64,000 nucleotides of DNA from Capitulum mitella. Lineage: Eukaryota > Arthropoda > Thecostraca > Pollicipedomorpha > Pollicipedidae. Location: positions 20,431,822 through 20,495,821 of the forward strand of contig CP099842.1 of assembly GCA_030062745.1 (NCBI GenBank). Direction: 5' to 3'. This document shows, piece by piece, positions 45,656 to 57,520 of this stretch. The notes beneath the pieces are model-generated. The model ran no database searches, had not been told where the DNA came from, and saw nothing but the letters and a program-made list of their open reading frames with translations. How positions within the stretch are numbered: position 1 is the stretch's first letter; every line of letters begins with the position of its first letter. A program made the position numbers and the translations under genes.

Positions 45656-46781
45656 TATTGCCTAGGCTTTGTTCCAGTAGGATATGTACTGTTGCATTTT
45701 TGAGTGAGATCAATACTTACAAATAATTTATTACGCAGAGATGTGTCAGCAAAAAGTGTGCACTTGGTCTTTGCCACTTTTGCTTTTGGAGATATACCTG
45801 AACGAAGCCAGTTCGCCAATAATTTTCGGGCCGAAAAAAATGAAAAAAATCGAACAAAATTAACGCAACCAACGACATCCCCTGGATCAGGCAGGCAACC
45901 GGTCCGAGTTCGGTATAGAAATGCCGTTAATTTCCGGTCAGAAACCAAATACAAAGCAGGTAAATGACGCATTCTTGGAACCACAATTTCCAGTGACTGG
46001 AACGCCGGCTCGTGCTAGAGTAATCTTCTCAGTTCATTTATTCATTCATTACTAACAGATGTCTGCCTGCCCGTTTCATCCTTTGAGCAAAGTCAATATG
46101 TGCAACATTTAAATTAATTTGCTGCGCACTTATCATATCTAAACTTATTATATGCCAGGACTGAACGATCAGCGGGTACTGTCGCGTATTAAGTGCCTCT
46201 CACGATGCCAGTTTCATGTCATGCATGTATCAGCTAATATTTATGTGTAGGTAACATCAACCGCGCGCTTAATTTTGTAACTGCTGCCTTTTTCATCCTC
46301 CTTCTACTAACGAAGGCATATGAAGTTTTGCGGAAATATTTGGGCTTTAGCACCAAATCCATAAGACTCGCGATAATCCGAAAAACTTAATCAGTCAACT
46401 TTAAGCCATTTGCAGCCGCCGGCCGAGGCTTTTCGCAATCCCAAATTAAAAACTGAGGAATGTTTTCGTTGTTGAGGTCTTTCCAAGCACAGTGACTGTT
46501 GCTTTCACTCATGGAGGGCGATTGGGTCGGCAAATGTACCCACCGAAACCGAAACGTCTCCTCTTCCCAGTGATGCATACCAATAGTCTGCAGTCTGTGC
46601 TATCCGATGCGCTTCATTTCGTTCACCCGCTCCACTTCGACTTTCAATGCTGGTGTTAACCGTCGTTCGGTTGGAAATTTGATTTGTTTGGGCAGGTTTA
46701 GCTTTTATTACTGTTTTCACGCTTATATATGCCTTCTATTTTATACCAATGGCCAAATGGCAAACACATATCACTCACCCT
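45656..46781. other. No gene seen
   Basis: AT-rich sequence. A 128-codon minus-strand frame at 45984-45598 shows no family signature. Confidence 0.3.
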
Positions 46782-47027
46782 CAGTGTTGAAAAAGCTGGG
46801 GAGACTGTGCCCCCAGTCTGAAAGTTGAAGGGGCCGAAGCCCCATGGTTTCCGAGTCCTTGCCTTTGTATCATGAAAGAGTCGAAGTATTGTGTCATAAG
46901 TATTGTGTCGAAGTATTGCTCATAAGTTGTTTTTTGTTTCTTGGGTGCACAGATCATGGTTATGGGCGCATAAATCTGGTGTGTTGACGCATATGCACCC
47001 ACAAAGAGATATCAAGTTACACCCCTG
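46782..47027. repeat. Dispersed repeat ending CAGGGGTGT..TCTCTTTGTGGGTGC
   Basis: The reverse complement of the right end reads CAGGGGTGTAACTTGATATC followed by TCTTTGTGGGTGC. The same sequence opens a copy at 63554. The left limit (CAGTGTTGAA at 46782) is tentative and no target-site duplication was found. Confidence 0.5.
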
Positions 47028-47289
47028 TTGCAAAACACTTCTTTAACACGCAAACTTTGTTTGAGTACGACTCAGGCCATATTTTCGACATAATGCAGAT
47101 ATTTGCCTGCTGCGACGTAACTCGCGCCACCATCCGCTCTCCTCGCGCGATCGGGAAACCAGACTGAGAGCCTACCTCATGCTATGCTTCACCAGCTTCC
47201 CCGCCTCGGCCACCGATGCCCGATGTAGTAACACAGTTTCTAGCATCTTCCCACGAGCTATCTGGACTATCCCGACCCCGCGTGACTAA

Positions 47290-47520
47290 CCTGTGAGCGT
47301 TGCCACGCCGACCGACATTCTATTTGTCGCTGATTGGCTGTTCATATCTGACGTCACGTGCAAGGTCCCACCGCCGGCGCCCGACCACGAAAGAAACGAG
47401 GAGGACACCGAGGACAGCCGACTAAAAGATTATTTTCACTGCAAAGTTTTCTCGGCCTCCCTCTTCTTCCCCCCCCCCCCTTCTTCAAGGCTTCGTGTCC
47501 AACCAGCCACCGATAATAGC
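47290..47520 (+). promoter_or_regulatory. Promoter-like cluster: inverted CCAAT, CRE and E-box
   Basis: GATTGGCTG near 47331 is followed by TGACGTCACGTG near 47350 (CRE fused to CACGTG) and GCCGGCGCCC. A pyrimidine-rich run lies at 47455-47485. A TTCCCACG CSL-type motif is at 47248-47255. The transcript it might drive is not identified. Confidence 0.3.
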
Positions 47521-47767
47521 TACCATCAGTAACAGGAATGACCAGGAAGTGGGCACCATCTTAGGCTCGTGGCACGGTATGACGGGCTTGAAGTTCATAC
47601 TGAAATGTGGGGTTGATTCATGGACCCAAGATGGCTGGCGTTGGAGTCTTAATTTTTCTGCAGTGCTACAGCGTAGTCAAGACGTGTACGGCGACCTGTT
47701 TTCTCACTGTGTCGCGGTGCGGACGTTAAATAAATAACAACATGCTAGCACTGGTTCTGTGACTTAC

Positions 47768-47875
47768 ATCCAAGCATTCTCATGCGTCAGTTTTTCGGCG
47801 TGTTCGCCGTCATCCGGTCCCACCGCGGCGGCTTCGGATGTGGTGAATTCGCCGCGTTTGAGTTCGTTCAGCAGA
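47768..47875 (-). CDS. Possible isolated coding exon, unknown protein
   Basis: A minus-strand stretch reads SLLNELKRGEFTTSEAAAVG then PDDGEHAEKLTHENAW and ends at a good donor GTAAGTC. The acceptor (CGAAG) is weak and the polypyrimidine tract poor. I do not recognise the protein and no partner exon was found. It may be part of a gene or of a mobile element. Confidence 0.2.
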
Positions 47876-48429
47876 CTTCGGAGTCCAGTGTCACATTGCC
47901 CACATCAGGGCAAACAAGACGTGGTCACGCAAACGTCTCCCCGACGCTTTGGATACAGGGCTTGCCTTCATACTATATTTATGTCACTACGGGGTGCATG
48001 CTTACAAGCACTTCAAACATTCCTAGGGACCTCACGCATACCTTCCAACGTGGCCGAGGTTTCCTGAACTTTTGACTGAACGCCTCCAATAGTTCGGAGT
48101 ATTGGGGTCGTCACGTGATCGGCATTACGGGATCCTGTATGTGTGAACCCCCCAGAGCGCGGAATGGGTACACACACAGCAACTGTCTTGGTGCCCGCAA
48201 GTCATGAAGTCAAACAACAAACACAATAAACTTGAACGACCCAAACATGGCTGACGATTTCCAAAAATTATTGGGGGGAGGCGGGATCTCCAACCATGAA
48301 CCCAAAACAAGAACTTGAACAACGCCAGACATGAACTTGAGCAGCAGTTTGATGCCCGCAAGACATTACATGTTTGAGGACCCCAGTGAGACTTCAAGAA
48401 GAGGCACGTCTACCATGACTGGCGATCCG

Positions 48430-48620
48430 GGGATGGGGTTTCTGGACCCCATGTTATTTGTGTTATTAACCCCATATTATTTATAATGGATTTTAACATT
48501 ACACCTACGGCAATGACTGGCATGCCAATCACTGCCGTAGATGGCTGCACAGGGGCCCGTCCTGGATTTGCCCCTGCAGGGGCAGACCCAGGATTTTGCG
48601 AGGGAGGAGGCCCCCTCCCG
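48430..48620. repeat. Dispersed-repeat fragments
   Basis: GGATTTTAACATTA followed by CTACGGCAATGAC at 48489-48515 parallels 1700-1730. At 48577 CAGGGGCAGACCCAGGATTT resembles the hAT-like termini, but a matching right end was not found. Confidence 0.45.
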
Positions 48621-48907
48621 GCTGCCCCATTTTCCTGCTCTTGAGATATAAGAAAAACGTTGATCTGCTCGGGTTCAGGGGAAATATTTGACGTAATTCC
48701 ACGGTTTTACCATATAAAGTAACCGAAAAATCAACCGGGCCACGTTATTTTCGAAAATTTTGCGTTCTCTTACCCTAAAGAGTGGTACAAATATGACAAC
48801 GGCGGGATTTAGGCGGCTGTGTCCCTACTTCTATTTAAAATGTCGTGTCTGTATCTGATCCAGGAGCCCATCTGCCTCCTCGTAGTTTCTTGAGATTTTT
48901 TTGTTAG

Positions 48908-48942
48908 ATTAGGTTAGGTTAGGTTCAGATTAGGTTAGGTTC
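48908..48942 (+). repeat. Interstitial (TTAGG)n telomere-like tract
   Basis: The tract reads ATTAGGTTAGGTTAGGTTCA then GATTAGGTTAGGTTCCC, that is five TTAGG units with one interruption. TTAGG is the ancestral arthropod telomere repeat. Confidence 0.7.
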
Positions 48943-48959
48943 CCTCTTGAACTTACAGG

Positions 48960-50640
48960 GGCAGTTTTGGTGGTCTCGTGTCGTCTACCGTATCATGGCC
49001 CTCTAGTGGTGTTCCGTCCTTTTACAGTTTCACTTGCCCCTCGGGACGTCTCAGGCGCTCTTTGGCAGTTTCAGGGGCACCTCGGGCAGTTTCAGGGACA
49101 CTTAAGCCATCTCGGGTTCCCCCTGTCGTCCCTGAAGAGTTTTTCAAAAACTGCCGTGTAAGGAGGCCCTTCAGGCAGTAACAAGGGTTCTCTACAAGTC
49201 TCTCTGTCTGTCGTGACAGAGGTGCCTCTGGCAATGCTTTAGGTCCCTAGGCTGTTTCAGGAGCTGTATGGACGCCGCAAGTAGTTTTAGGCAGGGGCGC
49301 AGCCAGGATTTTCTTAATGGGGGGGGGGGACGGAACTCAGTGTGATCTGAAATCATACCCAAACCGCCTGCTGGGGAAACGATGTGTAATGGTTTTCACA
49401 AAAAAGGGGCCTAATGGGGGAATACCCCCCCCCCACTCTTTGGCTGCGCCAGTGGTTTCTGGCCACCCTGATCATCTCAGGGATCCCTCTGGTACAAACT
49501 GCTAGTTAGCAATTTCAAATACCCCTCTCTAGCAATCTCAATGGACACCCTATTGTCCTAGGTGTCCCTTGCCGTCTCAGGGACCCTCTGGCCGTTACAA
49601 AAAGCCTTTTGGCGATTTTAGGGTCCCTGTGCAGCGTCATGGGCCGTCTGAGCGTCTTCGGTGGTCTCGATGGCTGCATCGTATCAGGGGCCTTTTTCTG
49701 TTACATGAGGTATATCTGGCAGTCTTAGGGCCCCCTCTAGCCGTATCAGGAGCCTTTATTGACGCTTCAGGGGAACCTTTTCTCTCTCTGACAGTCTCAA
49801 GGGAACGTTTTCCGTGCCAGGAACTCGTCTAACACACTCGGGAACCCTCTGACCGTCCAAGGCCCCAATACCGTCTCAGAGGTCTTGTTATCATCTTTGT
49901 CTTGCAGGGGGCACTTGGACCCTATTGGCGGTCTCAGCGGCCATCTGCCGTGTAGGTGCCTATCTTGCCGTCTCAGGACCCACCTGACCTCCCTGGGGAC
50001 CCATAACTGCATTAGGAACCCTTCAGATTTTCAAAAAGACCAGTGTAGCCCATTTGGGCCTATCTCGAGGTTGAGAAGGTCACTGATGAATCCCTGTTCA
50101 GGGGGCCCGTCTGACTGGCCAGGGTCTTATTATCCCGTGCTAAGCACCTTCTTAAGCTCTTGCCGTCTCAAGGGCCTCTCTGGCACTTAAAGCGGTCTCA
50201 AGGACCCTTTGTGGTTTTAGGGACCCTCTTGCGGCCCCAAGGACCCTTGGAGGGTTTCAGGGGCCCTGCTATCCATCTTAGGGGCCATCTTGCCGTCTCA
50301 GAGTCTCATTAACCCTCCCGGAGGCCCTCTGACTAAATCAGGAACCTTCAGCTTTTCACACAGGTTCCGTGAAACCCCTTCGGAGCCCCTATGACATTCC
50401 AGGGGCCCCTATGCCGCCCTAGAGACTCAGTCCTCATCTTGGCCGTCTCAGGAGCCTTGTGACCCCTCTGGCGGTCTCAGGGGACAATTTGCTGTGTTGG
50501 GGTCCTGTTGTGGTCTCAGGGGCCCTTCGAGAGCTTAAGGAACCGTTCTATACGTCTCAGGAGTCATGTAACCCTCCCAGAAGCCCCCCCCCCATCCACC
50601 TCCAGCTGCAGCAAGAACCCGTCACGTTCTCACAGAGGTC
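48960..50640. repeat. Long degenerate tandem array, CCGTCTCAGGGGCCCTCTGG type
   Basis: Variants of GGCCGTCTCAGGGGCCCTCT recur dozens of times across about 1.7 kb at roughly 25-60 bp spacing, with heavy divergence. A hAT-like element (49292-49454) interrupts it. No coding role is seen. Confidence 0.7.
49292..49454. mobile_element. hAT-like MITE
   Basis: The left end reads CAGGGGCGCAGCCAGGATTT. The reverse complement of the right end reads CACTGGCGCAGCCA. The flanking 8-mers GTTTTAGG (49284-49291) and GTTTCTGG (49455-49462) match at six of eight places. It is 163 bp, with G- and C-runs inside that could form a stem. Confidence 0.65.
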
Positions 50641-52570
50641 CCGTGAAGTTCCTTCTCAGGCCTGAAGGGGAATCACCCCCATCGCCGCCCCCCCCCCCCC
50701 CAGATCCGCACCTGATGACTGGAAAGAAGCGGTCTGAAAGCCTATGTGGACGTCCCAATAATTTTCGGAAATCTCCAGCGACGATGTTTCCGTCCGTAAT
50801 TTGCGACCAGTGCACGGTTGTCGGCGAGGAAATCAAGCGAAATAACTCCCGCAAACATATCAGCGCCTTGTTCTTGGATCCGACAAGCATGCCTCGCTTC
50901 AGCCCGTCTTCACTTCTGTGTTGCCATCTGAGTGCATCTAAAACGGAATGACATGATCGCTGTAGATGACGATGCCTATCTGTCGCGCTCTGCGCAGAGA
51001 AAGCTGAATGTCACCATCACGCCGCCTCGCGCCATTGTGTTCGCATTTTTCTGGACCACTTCGGGATCCTTCGCTGCATCGCACTGACGTTGTCCGTTGA
51101 TCATCTCAGAAAAACCGTGTTCATGAAATGGTACAGAATTTGGGGTAAACGAGTTTCAGAGAAAGAGGAAATGGAGATAGCAGAGACACCGGATAATACA
51201 ACGAAGATTTTCACACCAACTGTGCCCTGGACTGGAAATACTGGAAACAAAAACGCACGGATGGGTTTAACGTATTGTCTGAGCTTGTCAAATCAACACA
51301 CAATTTTTGTTACTAATACGGAAGTACAACACATTTACAGAGTTAATGGGCCAGAAAATTTAGCGGACCCTAGTAGAAAATCTTCTCCTATCATTTCCTT
51401 CGTGGTCTCCTGCGTGGTCTCGCGTGACGTGCAGTCTACAAACGACACAGAAATGAGTAACTCAGTTCCATGTCCCGAGTGAGGGCCGCTTTGCAGAACT
51501 GAGGATTTCAGTGTTCCCAGCAATCTGCTGCACTTGGTCGGCGCTGCAGTGCTTCAATGCAGCCGGCTTACGCCAAGACTGCGGCAGCCAACTTCACCTG
51601 TGCAATTCCGAGGTGACGTGACGTCACTTTGCTGCAGTCGATTCGGATTTAAAGATAACGAAATCTCGAGCGAAATCTATCCTACTATACATTGCGGAGA
51701 CTGTGAATGCCTTGTTCAGGCCAACTGCTGTGTGGTCAAGATGCTCAGTAGATTGAAGATCCCTGGGCTCACGCACTCCATTGTAACCGCTGATAAATGA
51801 CGATATTTTCATAGATCTGGAGAGATAAAAGGATTAGGTCATAAACTAACTCGTTACAGATCAGAAACCGGAGTCGGTTGTGCCGTAAAAAGCGCCGATG
51901 ATCGGAAATTCCAGTTAGTTCCCCGCCATTGCGAGTTCAAAAGGTCCGTAAGCCTTTCACGCTGCAAGCTCTCGGTCGTGTCGCCCATCGCAGAGAGGCG
52001 TCCCTCAGTCACCGATACCAGGCGAGGGATAAACCTCAAACGTGTGGCCGGCAAACGTGACACAACTTGTTCGTGTAAACTTAGCGCCGGGCGAGTCCTC
52101 TTGCAAGACTGCATGGTTCGCACGCCAAGCACATGCTTCGCCGATGACACATCTGGCACCCGACGCACTACTACTCCCAATTCTTTCTTCCGCGGCGTGC
52201 AATGGTTCTGCGCTTGCATTTGCGAGGACACTGCATGCAGTGGAAGTTGTAGGGTAGTAATGACCCAGAACGCAAACCTAAAACAGTTACTGTGTGCACG
52301 AGGGGCGAAGGCGTAATATCTCTTCTGTCCACTTCGTGACTATTTTTGGCGTTCATAAGCCGTTTAAGCAAGCAGGACTCTAGAGGTTTCGTCTGGGAGT
52401 GATCGAAATTCCATATTAAAAGGCGTTACCTTCTACCTGGACTTAACCGAACATTCCGGACCAAAACTTGCAGTTCACGGATAAACGGATCATGGCATGG
52501 TCATCATACTAAGCTGAACAACATCGGAGGCGAATGGGACGGGGCCACGCACGGGTTCAGGTATGTCAAT
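50641..52570. other. No confident gene
   Basis: The minus strand at about 50920-50706 reads LKRGMLVGSKNKALICLREL then FRLISSPTTVHWSQITDG and runs to a possible GTGCGG donor. I cannot match it to a family. A plus-strand 130-codon frame at 51090-51482 and a minus-strand 125-codon frame at 52231-51854 are likewise unassigned. TGACGTCA occurs near 51618. Confidence 0.25.
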
Positions 52571-52926
52571 TTTAATTTCCCAACGCAGCTGGCACGCCAC
52601 CGCAAGTCAAAACAAATAACCTCAACACATGTTGGAAAGGAATATATTGCAAACAGATCCTGGCCTCAAAGCCCAAACTGTGCAGTGTATAATGCTGCAC
52701 GATAGAAGTCCATCCAACTGTCACGTCTGATCCGGTGACAACCGTCGGACACCAGCGTGTCCTGAGCTGACTTGAGCTGTTCACGCTCGCTTAAACCGTC
52801 CAAGGGCGACGACGACGCGCTCGATACGCCGCGAACAAGACCGACCTGGACCACATCCGCAAGTAAATGCCACAGAAAAACCAACACGTCGCGGAGACAG
52901 GCAGGCGCAAGGTCACACCCGGCCGC
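52571..52926 (-). other. Probable 3'UTR of the zinc-finger gene
   Basis: The first canonical-like poly(A) hexamer below the stop codon on the minus strand is ATTAAA at 52576-52571, giving a 3'UTR of about 350 nt. Confidence 0.4.
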
Positions 52927-55155
52927 CTACAGTCGTCGTCGGGCGTCGGCGGCCGGCGACGCGGCGCCGATGATGCCGTTCACCAGGTGGCAGTCCTCCT
53001 GGCCGGCCGGGATGCTGATGCCGCCGCGGTCCTCGGCCGGCGCGTCCGGCGCGATCGTGAACACGTACTCGTGCCGGACGGCGGCGGCTGGCGGCGGCAG
53101 CGCCGGCGGCGGCGGCTCCGGCAGCTGCTCGCCGTAGCCGGCCAGCAGCGCTGCGTCGGCGCCGCCGCCGGCCGCCGGCTCCTCCTCGTCGCTGGCGACG
53201 ATCAGGCCCTTCTGGTGGTCGCTGGCGTGCATGCCGTACGTGATCTCGTTGACGGTGCAGAAGTTGCAGAGGTGGCAGCGGAACACGCCCAGGCCGCCGT
53301 GCCGGTTGATCACGTGCGACTTGATGGCCGACGACTGGATGCACTGGTAGTCGCAATGCGGACAACGGTACGGCCGCACCCCGGTGTGGCGCATCTGTGG
53401 AGGGGAGGGGTGTCAGTCCGTCTCGGCGCGATCCTGGACCGAGGCAGCGCACGGACCGTTTGATAGTCCCTGCATTGACCGTCTCGCACAGCACCTGAGA
53501 GAGATTAGCCTAGTTCAAACATGGCGATAAGGCAAATGGAGGCGTCACGACTGTCTTGGACCAAGGCTACTTTGAGGTATGACTGGTGCACAAAGGAAAC
53601 AACTGGAACAAAAAAAAAGAGAAAAAACAACATGAGTACGGCTTCGTCAGCAGTCACGTTAGCCACAACACAAACGCTTCGACAATTAATACTGCAAAGG
53701 CTGTCTAAACAGGTTTTGCCAAAGCAGCCCAACACAGACAAGCAAACCGCTGACAACCTATCCACATTCCGCCGCGTCTGCCAGCGACAGGCCCGAGCCG
53801 ACAGTCGCGCTGACGGATGCAGCACGTTTCCGGCGTGTCAGCGGACGTCGCCCAACCGGCGCCGGCCTGCGAGCGTCCCTCCGCCGCGGGCCCGCAGCGG
53901 CGCGCCGGCCCCCCACCTTGTGGCGGCGGAAGCTGCTCGGGTCGCGGGTCTTGTAGTCGCACGCCGGCTCCGGGCAGACGAACGGCGTCTCGCCGCTGTG
54001 GCCGCGCATGTGCAGCTGCAGCAGCGCCTTGGTGGCCGACGTGTGGCTGCAGACGCGGCAGCAGAAGCTGCGCACCTTCTCGTGCAGGATGCGCTGGTGG
54101 ATCTTGAGCGTCTTCACCGAGGAGAACATCTTGGAGCAGGTGGGGCAGACGTGCGGCCGGAACCACTTGGGCACCGGCAGCCGCGTGCCGTCCGTGTGCA
54201 CCACGCGATGGTTCAGCAGCTGCGACATCTGGCGGAAGCCCTTGTTGCACTCGGTGCACACGAAGCGGCGCTCGCTGACGTGCAGCAGCCGGTGGTTCTC
54301 CAGGTTGCTGTACAGTGCGCTCTTGAAGTGGCACTTGTCGCAGGCGTACAGGTCGAGGTCGACCGCGTGCTGGCGCCACATGTGCGTCATCACGCGCACC
54401 CAGCTGCTGGTGGCGAACTCGGTGCACTGGCAGCACTTGTACGACTTCACGTCCACGTGACATTTTTCATGCACGTTGCGGTACTGCTCGCACGTGAACC
54501 GCACCGAGCACTTGTCGACGCGACACTGGTAGCGCTTCTCGTGACGTAGCTTCTGCGGTGGCCGCCGCTCGCGCGACTTCTTGGCCTCGTGCGCGCGGGC
54601 CGGCCGCGGCTCCTGCGCGTCGTCACCGGCGGCGGCGGCCGGAGCGGCGGCGGCGACGTCGCGGCGCCTCTGGGCCAGGTGGGCCCGCTTCATGTGCACC
54701 TTGCAGTCGCGCAGCGTTTCCGAGACGTTGCCGCACTCGCTGCAGAGGAACAGCTGCTTGTCGTCGTCCCGCAGCGGCCGGTCGAGCAGCGACGGCTGCT
54801 GCAGCGGCGGCGACTGCTGCTGAGGCGACTCCGACTGCTGCGGCGGCGGTGGCGGCGAGGTCTGCTCGGCCGGAGAGGCTGGCGCCGGCGGCGGCAGCGC
54901 GGCCGGCTCGTCGGCCTGGCAGTGACGCCGCTCGATGTGGTCGGTGATGGCCGCCTGCGAGCCGTGCAGGCCGTGGCAGATCCGGCACCGGAACGCCGAC
55001 ACCTCGTCGTAGAGCAGCTCCAGTGGCACGGAGAAGTCCAGCTGCAGCTGGCTGGGGTCCTGCAGCAGCGTCAGCTCCGAGCCACCGGCGCCGGCCGCCT
55101 CCAGCGCCGACCCGGCGCCACCTCCGTCCAACGCCTCCACCAGCCAGCTCTCCAT
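52927..55155 (-). CDS. Protein with 11 C2H2 zinc fingers (probable transcription factor)
   Basis: Two coding exons, 55155-53917 and 53394-52927, encode 413 + 155 = 568 residues. The intron is 522 nt (donor CACAAG|GTGGGG, acceptor CTCCACAG), phase 0, and the join gives the inter-finger linker RHK|MRHTGVRPYRC. Finger 1 is at about residues 55-78 and finger 2 at 136-159. They are separated by a Pro/Gln-rich and then an Ala-rich stretch with a basic KKSRERR segment. Fingers 3-11 run from about 209 to 475. The tail holds DEEEPAAGGG, a proline run and HEYVFTIAPD. The start ATG sits in GCAGCCATGG, a near-ideal Kozak context. The frame is open upstream to 55236, but a likely acceptor (TTCTAGTTCCAG) lies just above, so that part is taken as intron and 5'UTR. 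The orthologue is not recognised. Nuclear DNA binding is inferred from the fingers. Confidence 0.88.
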
Positions 55156-57520
55156 GGCTGCTGCTGTGGCCACAGGTGCTGCTCTGGAACTAGAAACACT
55201 GGATATTAGGGCTATTAATGTTGTATGGGAACACATAATGCTGTTTCGATTTTAGTAATTCCTGCACATTGGTGGGTTCTGGGATAAGGGGCATCAGAGA
55301 CATGCACTTAAAAAAAAAACTGGGGCCAGGATGTCCTTTACTCTTGATTTCTGTCAGATCCTGAGTGTTAGCAACTACTGGGGAAGGTCACATATGACAA
55401 TATGATCATATTTTGCAAGTCAACATTTCATGGGTGTATATTCTCTTCTAAGCCAGAATAATAAGTTATCATGCAAGGAAATGGCACAGATGAGTTCATC
55501 TTGCATTCCTTTTATTTCAAATGGTTTCAGACATACAAGATGATGCTAAAGCCAAAGGAACAATCCACAAGCACAGCTTAAAGGGAGGAGGGCCTACATC
55601 CCCACTTTAAGCACCCTTTTTTGGAAAACCACAACGTATTGTCTTATCCAACAGGCACTTTCCAATGACTTCAGTTCATGACGGCCTTAAGAAAATCCTG
55701 GCTGCACCCCTGGATTGATCTACACTTCACAATAAGTTTACAATAAATGAAATGGTCCATTTAGCACTTAACTCACCCATGGCTTTGCCCTCAGTGCAAA
55801 ATTTCCAGGACAATGTGGCAGGAAGGAACAGAAAAATGGCCAAAAACTACAAATACATTCTCAGTCATATGTATCCTATACAATGATCTCCACATTAATA
55901 ATACAGCATAAAAAACACAGGACAATACAAACCTCTAAAGCCAGCAAAAAACATACATGTTCCATGGTTGCTGTGGCCAGGGCAACATTAGCATATAAAA
56001 ACAATTTAGCTCAAACATTTCCAATCATTGCTAATAAGTAGTGGCCACAAAAAAGCTTGAGGATCGCCAGATATTTGAGATGTTGATTCTTTTTTCACCT
56101 GCATTTGCCGGAACATCAGGTTCTTTACCTGCATCACCATACTGCTTGTGCCGAAAATTCGAGTAAATGGAGCCGTCCTACCCTTATTCTACACTAACTA
56201 CACTAAACTTGATGTCAAACACCCAGCCCACTTGTTACCTTGTTTGCTTGTTTGTTGTTCCACAAGATATTTCCCGCAACACGCGCCTTCGTTACGCAGC
56301 CGCCAAAATAACGTGAGCCAAAGTCCCACGTTCCTTGACCAACTCGTGTACGGATTGCAAATTGACGTCATACCGATGACGTAAGTGTCTTATATGAAAA
56401 TGGTTTTGAGGCCGAAGTCGAGTCAAGTCATCGGCGCAACAACTCAAACTTAAGTGATTTAAGCTCAAACCCAAACGTCAAAAAATTCATACTGCTATAA
56501 TAAATAGTCGAGGTACATATTTAAACAGTCGCTGACTTGGCTTTTTCGCCACCCTTCAATAAGCGGGCAATTTGCGCCCCCACTCCTCTGACAACGACTA
56601 TTTTGAGTACCAAAAGTCCGATTTTGGTAATGCAGGCGGAAATCGATGACCGCCACCCTGACGCTTCAGATATGCGTCACTTTTCTGTTACTGATGACGC
56701 CACAGGATCAAGTTTAAGCACAGAATTAACACTTACTTCTCGATCACAGCAAAAGCAGAATAACAAGGCAGGAACGGTAGCAACTGGCGATGACTTGAAG
56801 AAGCAACAGATGCACTTAATTTACAAAATCAATATTTCCTCAAAAGCGACCTGAGGCCAAGTTAGGTCACAAAGTCAAATTAAGTCATTATCTGTCACTT
56901 TGTTTCTGTTGTAGAATTTCATGGCAAGCTCAAAAACGCCTTTTGTTCCTCTGCCTTTGGGATGCCTTGGTCGCTTTTACTGCTTCCGGCTCTATCCGCC
57001 TCATAACATTCTTGTTCCCACTTCCCACCACTGTATCTTCTTACTGCCAATGAGTCTTTTGACTAAAGCGGTCGTTCACGAAGGCTTTGTTCACAAATAC
57101 TCGTGGTGGAACGACCATTTCAGGATTGAATATTGCACGCATATTTCAGTCATATTTACACATAGCGGTATCCTAGTCCTGTTGGATGAAGCCTGCCCAA
57201 AGTGCCTAAACCTGACATCTGTCGTCGTCATCGGGCCGTTCAGAGCGTGAGCGGTTCTCATCGCTACAAAACGACCACCGGATGTCGAATCAAGACCAAA
57301 GAAACTTGCATCTAGTATTCATTCTCACTACATGGAGCACAACTGGACAGACCTCCCATTCGCTGATAAAACAATACAGTCAACAAAAATTTATCACCAG
57401 TGGCAATGTTTTTGTTCTTCGCCAGCACTCAAACAGGAATTAACAAGGACGCTGCAGAGACTCCAACCCTGTAGCAAGGCGGCGGCATGGTCCGAGGGTG
57501 GCGCGTGCCGGGTGGCCTGA
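55156..57520. other. Intergenic or 5' region of the zinc-finger gene
   Basis: A non-coding 5' exon of the zinc-finger gene is expected here but could not be located. A TGACGTCAT CRE is near 56365. Plus-strand frames at 56537-56854 and 56921-57250 have no recognised motif. The ABITRAM 3'UTR occupies the upper end. Confidence 0.4.
55567..55712. mobile_element. hAT-like MITE, diverged left end
   Basis: The right end reads GAAAATCCTGGCTGCACCCC then TG, identical to the right end of the element at 45219. The left end (CACAAGCACAGCTTAAAGGG) is diverged. The flanking 8-mers GAACAATC and GATTGATC match at five of eight places. The start is approximate. Confidence 0.5.

Noticed and set aside
53521..54549. 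342-codon plus-strand open frame (and several shorter ones) opposite the zinc-finger gene
   Set aside because: It is the GC-rich antisense shadow of the zinc-finger exon. The minus strand carries the conserved Cys/His pattern and proper splice sites.
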